A stretch of 64,000 nt of DNA from Daedaleopsis sinensis (Eukaryota > Basidiomycota > Agaricomycetes > Polyporales > Polyporaceae), in assembly GCA_033807695.1 (NCBI GenBank), contig CM066310.1, positions 3,410,001 to 3,474,000 on the forward strand. Reading direction: 5' to 3'. The notes under the pieces were generated by a model that saw nothing but the letters and a program-made list of their open reading frames with translations, did no database searches and was not told where the DNA came from. The position numbers and the translations under genes were made by a program. Positions 10,346 through 23,464 of the stretch are shown here, piece after piece (within the stretch, counting starts at the first letter, position 1; each line of letters opens with the position of its first letter).

Positions 10346-13300
10346 GTTGCATGTAGATGGAAGGCTCCGCGTCTTGTACATGTGTGGTGTGTCGCATCAT
10401 GCAACATGTCGTTTTAAACCTGGACGTCACAGCTACCGGTCAGTCAGGTCTAGTCGCACGATGGGACACACAAATACCACTCACCCATCTGTGATAACTC
10501 CGTGTCCCTCTGTAGCTGACCTCGCTGCGAGAAGACGTCACAGATAAGGCTGCAGGAGGGCTATGAGTCAGTCTCTGACTTGCTACGTGCACGGCGAACC
10601 AGGTACGTACCCACGCAACGTGACCACAAGCCACTCGTGCTCGCCGCTGATCTGCACCCGCCGATGCCGCCCACAGACTGGCAGTGGACTTGAAGGAAGC
10701 GCCGGCCCCGGGCCCACGCAATGTACGACCACAGCGCGGCGACGAGCCAGCTCTGGCGTGGTCCGTGTCGATGGTTGGTGGAGATACTGTGACGGAGAGG
10801 ACGGGCTCCAACCTGTCAAGTCCTGGCGACTTGTCGACCGCCGTCGGAGATCTGAATGGTAAAGAGAATGCATGAGATTCGAGCTCACGCGGGACACCAG
10901 ACACTACTCACACGTTCCTAGTACGCCTTTCTCCCCGTCCGAGTCTTCGACGATGTGTCAACCTTGATGGTCGTCACGATGCTCGCCGGCAGCAACTACG
11001 CCGGCAACGACACTCGCCGGTGACTGCACCAGACAGGACGGTGAGTGTGAGGACAGGAACACAGAATATGGCATCGTACTCACATGTCCGTCGGACGCGT
11101 CTGCACATGATGCAGATCCTACCGCTGCATGTTGTGTTGAATGCTCGAGGTCTACAAGTCGTAAGAGAGAAATTTGTTTAAGTCTGCGCGAGCAAGCTCA
11201 TGCGAATGGTACGTACACGTCTGCCAATCGACTTGCGTGAGTCTCGGCGCGTTCCATGCGCCTCTTGTCCTAGGTCCGTACGTGACTGCTGCGATACACA
11301 AGTCAGAGTGTGCCCGGAGTGTCTGAGTCAGGTCATACGGGTACTCACCGGTGGAAATCCCCAAACCTGGATGATCTTGAGCTCGACGCCGCGGCATCAA
11401 TACCTGGAGGCGTCGAGGGGATCCGAGAGAGATCGTCGTCGCCGCCGTCGTCTCGTGAAAGCGTCGGGATAGACAGCGGGAGATCGTCGTTGCGGTCGTC
11501 GAAGGCAAGCGTGAGGATGAACGGCGGGAGGACATGGGGGTACGGGAGAAAGAGACTGACGGAGAGAGCCGAGCCGTTGCGTCCTCCCGTCATTCTCACA
11601 TTCCCACCACCCATGGTCTGGCCTCCGCCGACGGAACAAAGTTCAGCGGGCGCGTGTCGGCAGCCCGAGAAGCCCTGAGCGCGCTCTCTGTCCGACGGGA
11701 AAGCCCGAACTATTACTGCTCAGTCGGTGCATCTCCGCGTCCCTTCTCCGGGAACTGGCTCGGGAGGCACCGAGGTCCAGAGCCTCCGTTCTCCGTTCTC
11801 CTCCTCCTCTTGTCCGTCTCCCGTGCTGCTCTTCCGATACCACCTATCTGTAGTGGATGGGACAGGCAGGAGTGTGCTAGCAGGAGGTAGATTCCGAGGG
11901 TCTTCAACTCCTCGTTTCTCCAGAAATAGATTTCATGCCGCAACGTCAAATTCGAGGTGGGAGACACGATGATCCTCTCAATTCCCACCGATCTTCCGGG
12001 CGGACTTCTCTCAGATGGGTGTCCCCGCGCGGTGGGAACTTGTGCATAGCTCCTTCTCCCCATGCACTCCTCCTCCTCCTCCTCCTCCTCCTCCTCCTCT
12101 GCTATAATTATGTTCATGCACTCATTGAGTGTCCCCTCAGTGGCACGCACGCCCTCGCCGTGTGGAGCAGCGGGCAGGAAATAGCGGAGTGTGAGGCATT
12201 TTTGGGAGGTCGTAACAACGGTGGCATAGACGGCACTCGCGGCACGGAGCACCGGTTGTGTGGATTGTTCGACGTGATGCGGGGTAGCCTTCTAACCTCA
12301 GGGTCGAGGACGGAAGTCTGTGGCGCACTCCGATTCCGCCGACTGGAGTCCAAGCAGCGGCCATAGGAGCCTCTGTAGGGTTCAATTCCTATCGCTCTGC
12401 ACACAGACAATCTACAGGTCAGAAGAGCTCAAAGGGAGAGGACGAGAACGGAGGAGAGAACGGCCACGGTGGCTAAGCCGTGCGCGCAGCACAAAGGCAG
12501 TGCTCCGGCAGAAGATTCTCAGCGCCCTCCCAAGCTTCGGGCCTCGACACACCTCAGGCACGATATTGCGTCACTCGCATGCGTATCAGTATCGGACTTG
12601 TAGACATACCCTCCGCTCCCTCAAATACATCAGCTCTGCTCCGAAAGAGCATCACAGCTCGAGCTCGCAGAAGCTGGAGTGAATGCTCCGATAACTTGCG
12701 TGCCTGCGGACTGGGTGCATCGTGCTGGAAGGGACGGGAGAGCGGTCAGCGGAGAATCGAATCAGCGCCGGAGAACCAACATGCTAGGCGAGATGAATCC
12801 AGACGGACAATGTGACGGGGAACGTCTCGCATTCCCAGGAAGGGAATGTTCCCATCTCCTCGCTGCAATATTCCTCCGCCGCCGTCTCCGTCAGTTCCGG
12901 GGACCCGCTCGGTGAGCTGCCATGCTGCATTGCAGTCATGTAGACTACTCCGAGTCAGCTGCGATGCTTCAAGACATGGGTCGGATGTTGAAAAGGCCGT
13001 CTTCGGGAGGAGGAGAGCGGCGGGCGGGATTCCGAGTCGGAGTAAGTACGCTGCGAGAACCTGCGAGAACTCTACCCCAGAATTAGCGTGCAGCGCCTTC
13101 GGAAGACGTGTCGAGGCGTGTGCGTGGGACAGATGTTTGCAGAGCCAAAGAGAACTTAGACATTTTCCGGAGACGCCGCGCACTGCCGGTGGCGGGAGGA
13201 AGTCGGCCATCGGGTACGGACGACGAGCCCTGTCACGGTCATGACGTCGAGGCCTGGACTGCTATCGAACGAGTCTGCAGAGTGTGTAGTTAATACATAC

Positions 13301-16300
13301 GGTATACCGTTTGTAGGGGCGCACTATACGGCTTGTAGAGTGGATTAGAGACTGTTTGAGACAGCATGGCACCGGGGATGGACTTCACGAGTCAGTACGT
13401 CAGATTAGGAATGTGTGTATTGAATGATACGTACGCTACGGACACACTTCCATTATCCTGAACGTTCGCACTCGAATATCACATCAGTTTTGAACGATTT
13501 GATGGTGCGGAACTTGAACACGGACTCCGGGCAAGGGTACGTCGAATGAGAGCGTACCATACATTCTGTGACGGAGAACCCATGTTCAAGTTGGTCGACA
13601 GTCAAGCTTTCAAACGGGATGTACCTAAAGATCACATATTGGCCGTGTAATCACTTCAAATCCAAGCACACGGTCGCAGCGACACACTCGCAAACGCGCG
13701 GGATATGGGAATGTATTTGATAGTTTGGGCGTGCCGGATATGCTACAAGTAAGTACACGCGGTTTGAGATACAACACGCTGCTATTACGGTCTATCGAAA
13801 GTGTCGCACAGACGGCTCATCTCTCGAGCACATCAGCACGGTACAACGAGCACCGCCCGGCGATGCGAATGGATCGAATGCATACTACGCACAGACAGGG
13901 AGGTGGCAGGGAGTGTGGGGAAGCGGGGGAGCATGTAAACTTAAAATCGAAGATGCTCCCCCACGAGACACTCGTCCGCAGACGTACTTGTCCGCGACGG
14001 CGAGTACGGAGCAGTGCACACGAGCATCGGTCATACCCGACAATACTCTCCGGGGAATAGGCACAGTAAGCGTGCGGACTCATCAGCTGGGGTGGGGGTG
14101 CGACCTCAACCGAAGTCGCATTCGCGTACCGACACTACCTACTGCGAATCGACCTCGAGAGCGTGCAGTAGGCCCTCGAGCACGCCGGCGGCGTCGTCAC
14201 CGACGCAGACCACAGGCCCGCCGGTGGGACACACCGTCGGGCGGACATGCACGTCGCGTGCGGGCTCGGGCGCGGGCTCGGGCTCGGGCTGGGGGACTGG
14301 GACCAGGGCGCACCTGCTGCGAACGGCGGCGGACCTTCTCCTGCTCCCTCTCTCCGCCGAGAGTTCGAAAGTCGAGGGTCCGGGCTTCGATTCACACAGC
14401 GCCCGGCCAGCGCCCGCTAGCCGACGTCGCAACCCGCCCCAGAAGTGTGAAGACACTATACGTCGTCCGTCGTCCGTCCGACGTTCAAGGGTGCGGGCCT
14501 GGAGCTCGGGACGAGGGGGCTGGGACGAGGGGGCTGGGACGAGCCAATGCGGAGGCGGCACGCCCCGCTGACTATTATTGCGTGCCGTGCGTGCCGCGGA
14601 CGGGCGTGCGCACGGACCACGGCTGCGGGGGTTAAGTACCGCGGCGGGGAGGATGGGACTCAGCAGTTCTCCCTCCCCCGTCCTCCCTCCCCCATCCTCC
14701 CCTCCATCCCACTCACCCTCTCGCCCTCTGGCCGGCTTGCACTGCTTGTCGCCGCCGTCGCCGTCGTCGCGTCCTGGACGGCCTTGCTCGACGTCGTGTC
14801 GGGCGTGCTGCTCGCTGGCTGTCGCGGGTACGGTACGTGCTCTGTCATCTCTGGCCGAGCGGCGCGAGGCTGACGTCGTGTCGTGCAGGTCGTGGACGCC
14901 CGTGGGCTCGAACACGGTGAGTTTGTCTATCTACACGCTATGGTGGTCGGAGGACTTACCGAATGCGTTCTACAGTGGGCGCAATGGCTGCATTCGGTGA
15001 GTGTCACTCATGACGTCGTATGCGCGCTCTGACAGTGGCGTCTCGTCTAGCGTCGCATCGGGTGTCGGTGATGCGCGGCGCGGAGAGCTGAGGACGTACT
15101 GTGAGTAGCGTTCTGCGAGTTTCGCATCAGATACTCACGCTCCCTTCTGTCTCAGGCACGACGGGGGAGGTGCGTGTTGGCGCGTCTGTCGGGGCGGTGT
15201 ACGAATCGGGGGAGTGCGGTAGATAGAGTCCTCGTAGATAGTAGGTGCCCCGTGCCCCGTGCAGACAGGGGAGCACGACGGCGACGAGGCCGGGAGGCCG
15301 GAAGGAAGGACAGGGCGGCGGTGATGCGGACCCGGACGTCTGAAGGACGCGTACAGGGCCCTGCCGTGGAGGATACTTTTGCCGTTCGAGGTCGTTGTGG
15401 ACGGTCGGATATCAGGGCGGCGGTGTGCCAGGGACGAGGGTGACCAGCGGCAGGCTGGGTATTCTTGCTGTGCCGCGTGCCGGACACGCCTGTGCACGGA
15501 CCAGCGCTGTGGGGGATAAGTAGCGGGGCGGGGGAGGAGCGTCAGCACCCACCTCGTTCCCCTTGTTCGCTCCTCCCCCTGCTCCTCTGCTAGTCTGCTA
15601 GCTGCGCTGCTGCTCGCCGTCTGCGAGCCCGTGGTGGGCATGCTGCTCGACGGCCGACACTCCGTGCTTGTCGTGAGACGGGACGGACGCTGTGCTGGGT
15701 ACAGGTACGTCCCCCTCGCTCGTATTGGCTGGAGCACGAAGCTGATGTCGTGCGCTATAGATGTCGTCGTGTACGCGCCTGCGGACCCGTCGTCGGACGC
15801 TGTAGGGAGCGCGGTGATCTCGATCGGCCGGGGACTGGGTGTGCTAGGTGAGTGTGCTGGCGATGTCGTATGCGCGCGCTGATACTCACGGATTTCCATT
15901 GCATAGATCTTCTAGTTGCGATCGCGGAGGTTCTATGGTGAGTAATAGTCGCGCCGTTTGAAGCTTACGCTTCAATTACCCTTGGTTTCTATTGTAGGCA
16001 CGGTGGCGTGAGGCAGACCGCAAGGTGATTCGCCTGTACGGTTATCGGGCGTTCGAGCTGACGGGATACGAATAGAGATACGTCATCGGATCTGTAGATA
16101 GATGTGTATTGGGCGTAGGGAAGGTGACGTACGGTAGGGGAGAGAAGGCGGTTTGAACTGTGGCCTTGGGCCACGGTCTGCCTGTCAGGGCGCTGGTCAG
16201 AGATTAGAACGTCGGACGGCCTTGGATACGGACAGTGGTGGTGTGCTCGGTCGGCTTGGAGGACGTTTGGAGCGGTTGAGCTCATTTGAACGTGTGCGAC

Positions 16301-17429
16301 GAGATGTGGAGTGAGGGCCGGGGACGGTAGTGAGTGAGCAGAAGCGAGAGGTGGGCTGTGAGACGTCGCAGTCGATTCAGGCGTCACATCGAAAGGTTCT
16401 GGATGTTGGGCCTAGAGCGTGCAGTTAGGTTAGATAGTCGTGTCATGTAGTCACGGCGAAATATGTTCGAGCAACGGCGTCAGTGGCTGACGGTGATTGT
16501 ACGGGCATGAGAGTTATCAGGGCGGGGAAGACGGGTGCAGCAGTTTCGAAATTGAACCGGTTCGAACGAGTAGGGGTTGTAGCGAGAGAGAGTGGCTTGC
16601 AGCGGACGCGGGTGGGAGTGGAGGGCGGCGGATTGAGAGAAGGCGACTGTGTACTACTTGTATGCGCATACAATACAAAAATGACATGGACTTACCTGAT
16701 CCGGGAGAGGACGGTGTGCAGCAGAGACGGAGCACCTCAGAGCGGACGCAGACAGAGTGTAGTAGGACCTGAGCCAAGTCGGATCAAGTGTCCAGGGAGT
16801 TACAGGTAGCAGCACAGATAAGAGAATGAGTTACATACCATTCATACATGAGTTTTCGACGGGAAATGGCGCATATAGCGACAGCGTGATCACAGCGAGA
16901 GAAGGGCGATAGAAAGCAAGGCCGAGGTGGACGGATGGGGGGAGAGCGCGGGTGATGACCGAAGAAGTACCGTCGGACGAGGGCTGTGAGCGGATCGTGT
17001 GCACGTGAGACATCGTCGGGGAGGCGGTCAGCAGCTCGCAGTCATCGCGGCCAGGCGATCGAGTGCGCAGAGTGTGTGTCCTAAGTCCGAGAGAGCAGCC
17101 AGGGAGGAGGGAGCAGAGACCAGACGCCGCCGAGAGTCGCAGAGACGAGAAGCAGAGGGACGGAGGAGAGCACTCGCAGCCGGGCAGACCCTCCGCTCTT
17201 GCCCGGCCCTGTCGCCCGACGCCAACGCGTGCGCCGACGCGTGCGGGAGACCGACGGCCGACGCGTGCGGGAGACGGACGGCCGTCATCGTCGTCGTCGC
17301 TGTCCGAGATCGTTGTGGTCCTGCCAGAACAGGCGCTGGGGTGGCGCGGCAGACCGGCGCGGGCAAATGCCGGCCGGCGTCTGTGTCAAAGTTGTGCGCA
17401 ACGCAACACAGCCTCGGACGCTTCACCGT

Positions 17430-17504
17430 CCTCTCTCTCCTCCTCCTCCTCCCATCCTCCTCCTCCTCCTCCTCCTCCTCCTCCTCCTTCCCCTCTCCGC
17501 CCGC
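17430..17504 (+). promoter_or_regulatory. Pyrimidine-rich leader of intact G-alpha gene
   Basis: TCC/CTC-rich tract ending about 15 nt before the ATG at 17519. It has two more CCT units than copy 1, which shows microsatellite slippage since the duplication. Confidence 0.6.
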
Positions 17505-17518
17505 CTGCTCCCTGTGCG

Positions 17519-20500
17519 ATGACCGCCGTCGCGTCCCGCTCGCTCTGGTCCACCGCAGACCCCGACGACCCCCTTGCCAAGGCCCTCCAGCCCCCGATCG
17601 ACGAGACCCCCGAGGAGCGCGCTGTCCGAGTCCGCCAGCTCGAGGACGCCGCACGCGTCTCGAAGGAGATCGACGACGAGATAGCCCAGGCAAAGAAGGC
17701 CTACGACCGTCGCAAGAAGGCCATAAAGATCCTCCTGCTTGGTGCGTGCCCCCCGCTCTCCCCCCAGTCCGCCGTCCGACCTCCGCCCAGGCCAGGCCGA
17801 GTCCGGGAAGAGCACGACCCTCAAGAGTACGTCCCATTCTGCTCACTCTGCGCGTCGCTCATGTCCTCCAGACTTTCAACTCGCGTTCTCCCCACAACAC
17901 TTCGCCAAAGAACGCGCCGCATGGAAGACCATCATACAGTTGAACCTCCTCCGGTAAGTCGCTGAGTCATTCTCACCGGGGGCACCGTGATATGCAACAC
18001 CGTGTTGCATCCTGCTCCCATTCGGTTCATTGGCAAAATGTGAGTTGCGTGGCACTCAGCGATATCGATACACCTTAGTCCCATGCTAGTTACATGCCGC
18101 CTTCGAAATGTTACCAGCATGGGACAGGCTGTCTGCGATATAGTTCAAGCGACTCGAATTGAGGAAAGTCATATTTGGTCAGCACTCTTGGGTTGGGGGG
18201 AGCATCTTACTCTTCGATGTCCGACGTCCACGCGCTCGCGAGCCCCCGCGACGGACCCGAGCGCGGACTTCGTAGCGCGACAGCGTCGACTCGGCGCGGT
18301 GCCCGCCAAGTCATATTTGGCCAATGATCACGCTGTGATCAGGATGTAGCAGCTCGTTACACATAGCGCTGTCCCCCGTGTCTCCCGCACACCCCTCCTG
18401 ACACCTCCCAGCAACGTCAAACGTCTCCTCGAGGTCCTCCAAGACGAATGGGAATCCTCGATGCAGACCACCACTCCGTCCTCCATCGCTAAGGGTAAGG
18501 GCGTCGCCGGCCGCACTCCGTCCTCCCCCGGCGTCCGCTTCTCGACCTCTCCCCTCAACGACAACCACCGCCGCATCCGCATGCGCCTCTCCGCCCTCAT
18601 CCCGATCGAAGAGGAGCTCACGAAGAAGCTCATGCCCGACAACGGCGCCGCCTCACGCGATCTCTGTGTCCGTGCAGGCTCCGGCTGGAAGGGCATCATG
18701 ACGGCCCTCGGGGCGAATACGAGCACAGTGCTCCCCGACGTCCCGCTCAAGAACCCGCCGCTCGTGTCTGCGCTGAAGGGCAGCTCCAGACCGAGTACCG
18801 CCGACGCGAGATACAAGGACAACCCGTCCGCCGTGCTGGCCGCGTGCAAGGACGACATCGTCGCGATCTGGGAGGACACGACCGTGCGCGGCGTGCTCAA
18901 GAAGCACAACGTCCGTCTACAGGACATGCCTGGTTTGTGAGTACGATACTGCTCATCGCGACGCCATGCTCACGCGCACACAGCTTCCTCAACGACGCTG
19001 CGCGGGTCGCAGCGATCACCTACGAGCCCTCAGACGGTGCGCGTGCTCTCTCCCGCACTCTATCGCGTTCTGACGTCCCGCAGACGACATTGTCCGGGCG
19101 CGCGTACGCACACTCGGCGTCGAAGAGCACCACTTCACGATGGAGAGCGGTACGTGCATGTGAGACATCGCGCACCGCACCCCGAGCTAATCACGCGCCA
19201 CAGGTGCGCTCCCAGGGACAGAGTGGTACATCTACGACGTCGGTGGCAGCCGCAGCTGTGTACGTCTCCACCCGGTGCTGATGAATGGTGTTCCTGATGT
19301 TCGTTGCACGCACAGCGCCAGCACTGGATACCGTACTTTGACGACGTGCAGGCCATCATCTTCCTCGCCCCGCTCGCGTTCAACCTGACGCTCGAGGAGG
19401 ACCCGAAGGTCAACCGACTCGTGCGTGCACCCTAATCACATCCGTTTCCGTCCACGATAGTTCGACTAATGCCGTCGCAGGAGGACTCGATCACGCTCTG
19501 GCGCGGGGTGTGCGAGAACGCGCTGCTGTCGCGGACGACGCTCATCCTGTTCCTCAACAAGGTCAGTCCGTTTACATTGCGTGCCGCATGGCGGTGCATC
19601 GCGCAGGCCTCTTCTCTGTCCACCGCGCCCGATAGCACTCCCTTCCATCACGATCTGTCACCGGGCGGTGCTGCGGGAAGGATTGGCTTCGGTCTATCTG
19701 TGGGCGGCCGAGGTCGCGAGCGCGGATGACGCAGCCTGTGATCCGTACATGGCCTTCTGCCGCCATCGCCATCCCACCGAACGCCCGCGCACGTTGCTGA
19801 CGATCTTTGCCCGCATGCGCATAGATGGACATCCTGCAGGCGACGCTTGCGGCGAGCATCCGGGTGGCCAAGTACGTCCCGAGCTACGGCGAGCAGCCGA
19901 ACGAGGTCGGCGCGGTCACGAAGTGTGCGTCGCGGCCTTCTGTCTCTGTTGCATGCTGCCGCTGACGGCGCTGATGGTCCGCAGACTTTCGCGATAAGTT
20001 TAGAGGGTATCATGTACGTGTGATGATCGACGGGCGGCGCCGATGCTGGCTTCTTGACGGTGCTGACCACCTTCGCAGAAACGCCTGTCACCCAAGGCGC
20101 GCCCGTTCTACTGGCACGAGACCTCTGTCATCGTACGTCCCCTCGTCCACCCATTGCATCCGCCTCCGTACGGACCGTGAACGATACTGACGAACCTCTC
20201 GCCGTTCACGCAGGATACGCGCTCGACGGCTGCGATCCTGGTCGGCGGTAAGTGCCACGTCCGGCTGTTGGTGATGAAAGCGACGACGCTGATCGTCTGT
20301 CTTCTTTTCTCACATGTGCATGTGTTAACGCACATTCTCGCCTTCTCTCGCGTCTGGGACGCTCTTCTCGCGCCGTCATTCCATCACCGTTCCACCTGAC
20401 GCCCGTCTCCCGTCGCCCGTCGTCGTGGTTTCGTGCTCCCGTCTGTCAATCGCGCGCGTTGGGCTACGGTTGTTTCACCCGCCACGACGCAACGATGCCT

Positions 20501-20664
20501 GTAACACACCATCACTTGCTCGCGCTGTTCTTACCCGGCCGTCTGTCGCTGTGGACGCTGGTCCTCCTCCCTCTCGCAATCGCCGGTATCTGCACACTGC
20601 TCAACCGCGTACAGTCCGCGAGGGTATCCTCCGAGCTCACCTCCAGAGTGTGAATGTCATCTGA
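17519..20664 (+). CDS. G-protein alpha subunit, large-insert basidiomycete type
   Basis: Fourteen exons were placed by hand: 17519-17741, 17791-17826, 17872-17953, 18412-18936, 18984-19036, 19084-19149, 19204-19259, 19316-19420, 19481-19561, 19825-19924, 19985-20013, 20079-20132, 20214-20247, 20615-20664. They give 497 residues in continuous frame. The product is a heterotrimeric GTP-binding alpha subunit of membrane signalling. Visible motifs are G1 GQAESGKST (75-83), the FQL helix after it, a switch-I-like RARVRTLG, DVGGS (340-344), NKMD (408-411) and a C-terminal helix ending SVNVI. It is about 145 residues longer than the usual 350, through an insert in the helical domain (exon 4). Oddities are serine in place of the catalytic glutamine after DVGG, HETSVIDT where TCAT is expected, and no N-terminal MGxxxS myristoylation site. 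Introns 3, 9 and 13 are long. It is the intact partner of the gene at 6560. Confidence 0.9.
17976..18378. mobile_element. MITE-like insertion in G-alpha intron 3 (copy 2)
   Basis: Same insertion as in copy 1, with the left end at CCGGGGGCACCGTG and an inverted right end before 18378. It is shorter: about 145 bp of the internal segment seen in copy 1 (7261-7440) is absent or replaced. The 17-bp internal hairpin is conserved. The insertion therefore predates the tandem duplication, and its middle changed afterwards. Confidence 0.6.
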
Positions 20665-21800
20665 GCGTTCGCGACGCTGCTCCGTATACGTCGTGCAATA
20701 CACTCGAGGAGAGCTGGAGAAGCCAACGCACGTCTGTCGCAGATCTGCACCCGCAATCGAATCCCGTCGCACACTGGGCCTCCGGCACGCGACCCCGCGC
20801 ATGTCGCTGCGCAGCACATCTTTGCGCGGCAGCAGCCTACCTGACGGCCGTCGTCGCCTTCGTCCTCCCGTGGTTACACTCCCACAACCTGTCGGTCGAC
20901 ATCTGCCCCGTCTTTCGTCCGTTGTTATTGATCCCTTTGCTTTCGACCCTCACCCTCGCCTTCCGCCCGTCTGCGCCTCCGCATCCCACCGGCTACGCCG
21001 AGGCCGCTTATCTTACCCGGAACACATTGTCATAGACGAACGTTCGTCGCTCCTCGCGCGCGCAGACCACGCTCCCTGCGGTGTGTGGTACATGGATGCT
21101 TGAACCTCGATGCTTGCCTTACGATTTCTTGTCCACACGCCCTATGTCCGCCCATCTATCTATCCGTCCGTATATACCCCTCCGTTCCGCCATCGCTCTG
21201 CACATCGCCACCCGCTGCCCGCTGCCCGATATCGGCTTACACGGTCGGGCTCGGGCTTGCGGGTGTAATCTCACGTCTTGTATACGATAACCGATCGCGT
21301 TGTCCAACCGGCTCTCTTGTGCTTCCTCTCCCCTCCCCTCGCGCTCACTTCTCATCGGTGCTCACGTGTTTATGGCCCTCCGCGCACCCGGAGACTTCGT
21401 CGTGACTCGCACGCGGCTCTCGCCTTTCGTAGCCGCACGCGAGGGGGTGTCGAGATATTCCGCCTGACGACTCCGGAAGGGAGTCCGACGGCGGGTGTCG
21501 TGCTTGTCCGTGTGCGCATCCAGTGCCTCTCCCTCTCCCTCCACCTACATCCACATCCACGCGTGCCCGCTACCTGCTATCCAGCACCACCCGTCCCCCA
21601 TCTGTCCGTATCCATAGATAGATTCTGTGTGTACCGTGTACCGTGTACATCAGGCCACCGCTCGCTCGTGTGTCTGTGTCTGTCTGTATCTATATATTGC
21701 CGTGGTGCGCCGTCGTCGTCCCATCATCGTACAGTAGCTTAGCGTAGGGTATTCGATAATTGTACATGCTTGTTTGGTTCCTCTTCATTTGCGATCGCGT
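20665..21800. other. Downstream of G-alpha, no gene seen
   Basis: Pyrimidine-rich sequence with short frames only. No family, promoter or repeat was recognised apart from simple CT- and GTGTACC-type runs near 21630-21700. Confidence 0.5.
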
Positions 21801-21814
21801 GGGCGGTGGGTCTT

Positions 21815-22090
21815 GGCGAGGGCCCCTCTGCTCTTACCCTCTGCTTCTCGTCTCTGTGACTCTCGGCGGCGTCTGGTCTATGCTCCCTCGCTTGCTTGCT
21901 CTCTCGGACATCTGTGCACACACTCTGGGCACTCGGGAGCCGGGGCCGCGATTACTGCAAGGTGATGGATGACTGCCTCCGCAACTGTATCACCTGCACA
22001 CGATATGCTCACAGCCCTCGCCCGACAATCACCTCTTCGGCCATCACCCGCACTCTCCCTACCATCCCACTGTTGTCCTTCTCTCGCCGT
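21815..22090 (-). repeat. Inverted fragment of the G-alpha leader region
   Basis: Read on the minus strand this matches the region upstream of both G-alpha copies (about 5960-6230 and 16930-17190). Shared stretches, given as on the plus strand here, include CTTCTCGTCTCTG, ACTCTCGGCGGCGTCTGGTC, CACACTCTGGGCACTCG, CAGCCCTCGCCCGAC and TCTTCGGCCATCACCCGC. Similarity is patchy, so this is older than the tandem duplication. No coding exons of G-alpha follow it in inverted order. Confidence 0.7.
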
Positions 22091-22099
22091 CAATTTTCT

Positions 22100-23460
22100 C
22101 GTCTCTCATCCATATCCTAATGGTATGTCAGTCTCTCTCTTATCCGTGCTGCTAATTGCTACTCCCTCGACTCTCGAATCAGGTCCTGCTACTCTCTGTC
22201 CACCTCTGTTCTCCGTCATGATCAAACAACTGTACGCCGCCGTCGTCTCACAGATCAGGGTTGTCGTATCGTATGCGCACACAAGTGGTGTGTGTTACAG
22301 TGTACATATATGAAACCGAGGGCGTGTGGTGGCATATACTAGTATAGGAAATGGAGGGTCTCTGACTTGTACTACAGCGGCCAGGTCGTGGAACGGGCGC
22401 CGGGCATCTCGGTGAGTGCGCGTGCTCGTGTATGTGTATGCACACACATTCCTCGCTCTCCTGCTCGAACCTGCCATGCGAGAGCCTCGCAGGGAACCAC
22501 GGACACGATGAGGGAGGGCGCCTATCCGGCTAGCACCAACCTTGGTTCTGACCACCACCACGACAAAGTTTGCCTCTCTCCTCCGTCTCGCTTATATGCT
22601 GCTTCTGAAGCTCGATTCCGCTCGGTCGACCTTTTTACGTCCTTTTCACTACTCAGTACTCGTGCCCTCTCCCCGCGACAAGTGCGACACACCCTCGCTC
22701 TCCGACCAATGTCTTGCTTGATCGACTCCCTGGAGACATCTGTACACGCTCCTTGGCCACCCGAGCCCTCGTCTTCGCTTCCTACACCTCCGCATGCCCG
22801 TCTCGTCGTAGGAGGGAACTTGAAATGTGAACACAGGTACGTACCTTGCACTCCTCCTGTGCTCTACTCACCTCAAAAACGATCCACCCTCGCTCTCCGA
22901 CCTTCTATCTGCTCCCTCGACTTGCTGGCGGCGTCGGAAAGCAGCGTAGGACACAGTCTGCTTTGTCCGCGCTCCCTGGCTGCTTGAACCTCGTCTTCGC
23001 TCCCCGGACGGCTTACACCATCGAACACCGACCTCAACACGCTCTAGACAGATCTCAATCCCTCGGGACCTCGAGCGCCAACCAAACTCGACACAGGTGC
23101 GGACCATAGCTCCATTTCGCACCGCCATCCCCTCCGTACGTGCGCTCAACCTGCTGAGTGCGAAAATAGATGTGTGCGCATGTGTACCGAGTCATACTAC
23201 CCGCGCTTGATGAGAGCTTGTATGGACAACGGATTAGCGTGTTTCCGATGAATGGGAAGCTTGGTACGTACTATTCTCGCTCTTTTATCGCCCGCATGCG
23301 CTCTCCGTGCCGCCCCGGCCTTTCGCTTTACGATTTCACACTATCAGGGGGAAATACACATCAGAGACCGTATACGAATGTGCAAGCCGTCAGGTACGTA
23401 CTATACATTCTCCGTCTCTCCCTGGACACCCGAGTCATCCTAGTGTTATAATCCCCGGAA
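22100..23460. other. Pyrimidine-rich spacer with diverged repeats
   Basis: Contains two loosely similar segments (about 22690-22780 and 22880-23000) sharing CACCCTCGCTCTCCGACC, a CCCTCGACTTG- or CTTGATCGACTCCCTGG-like block, and CTCGTCTTCGCTCC. No gene can be supported. Confidence 0.4.
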
Positions 23461-23464
23461 TTAG

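Larger units (their letters stand above)
10984..19402 (+). repeat. Tandem segmental duplication, copy 2
   Basis: Second, directly repeated copy of 1-8592. It leads without a break into the rest of an intact G-alpha gene, so it keeps the ancestral right-hand junction, whereas copy 1 is broken there. Against copy 1 it lacks about 37 bp just after 14819 and about 145 bp inside the intron-3 insertion, and it has a longer pyrimidine tract in the G-alpha leader. Confidence 0.95.

Noticed and set aside
14139..14915. Minus-strand open frame of 258 codons
   Set aside because: Arg/Pro/Ser-rich by-product of GC-rich repeats. In the otherwise identical copy 1 the frame is split by the indel at 3837, so it is not conserved.
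17028..17846. Minus-strand open frame of 272 codons
   Set aside because: It lies opposite G-alpha exon 1 and its pyrimidine-rich leader; the glutamate run is the complement of the CCT tract.
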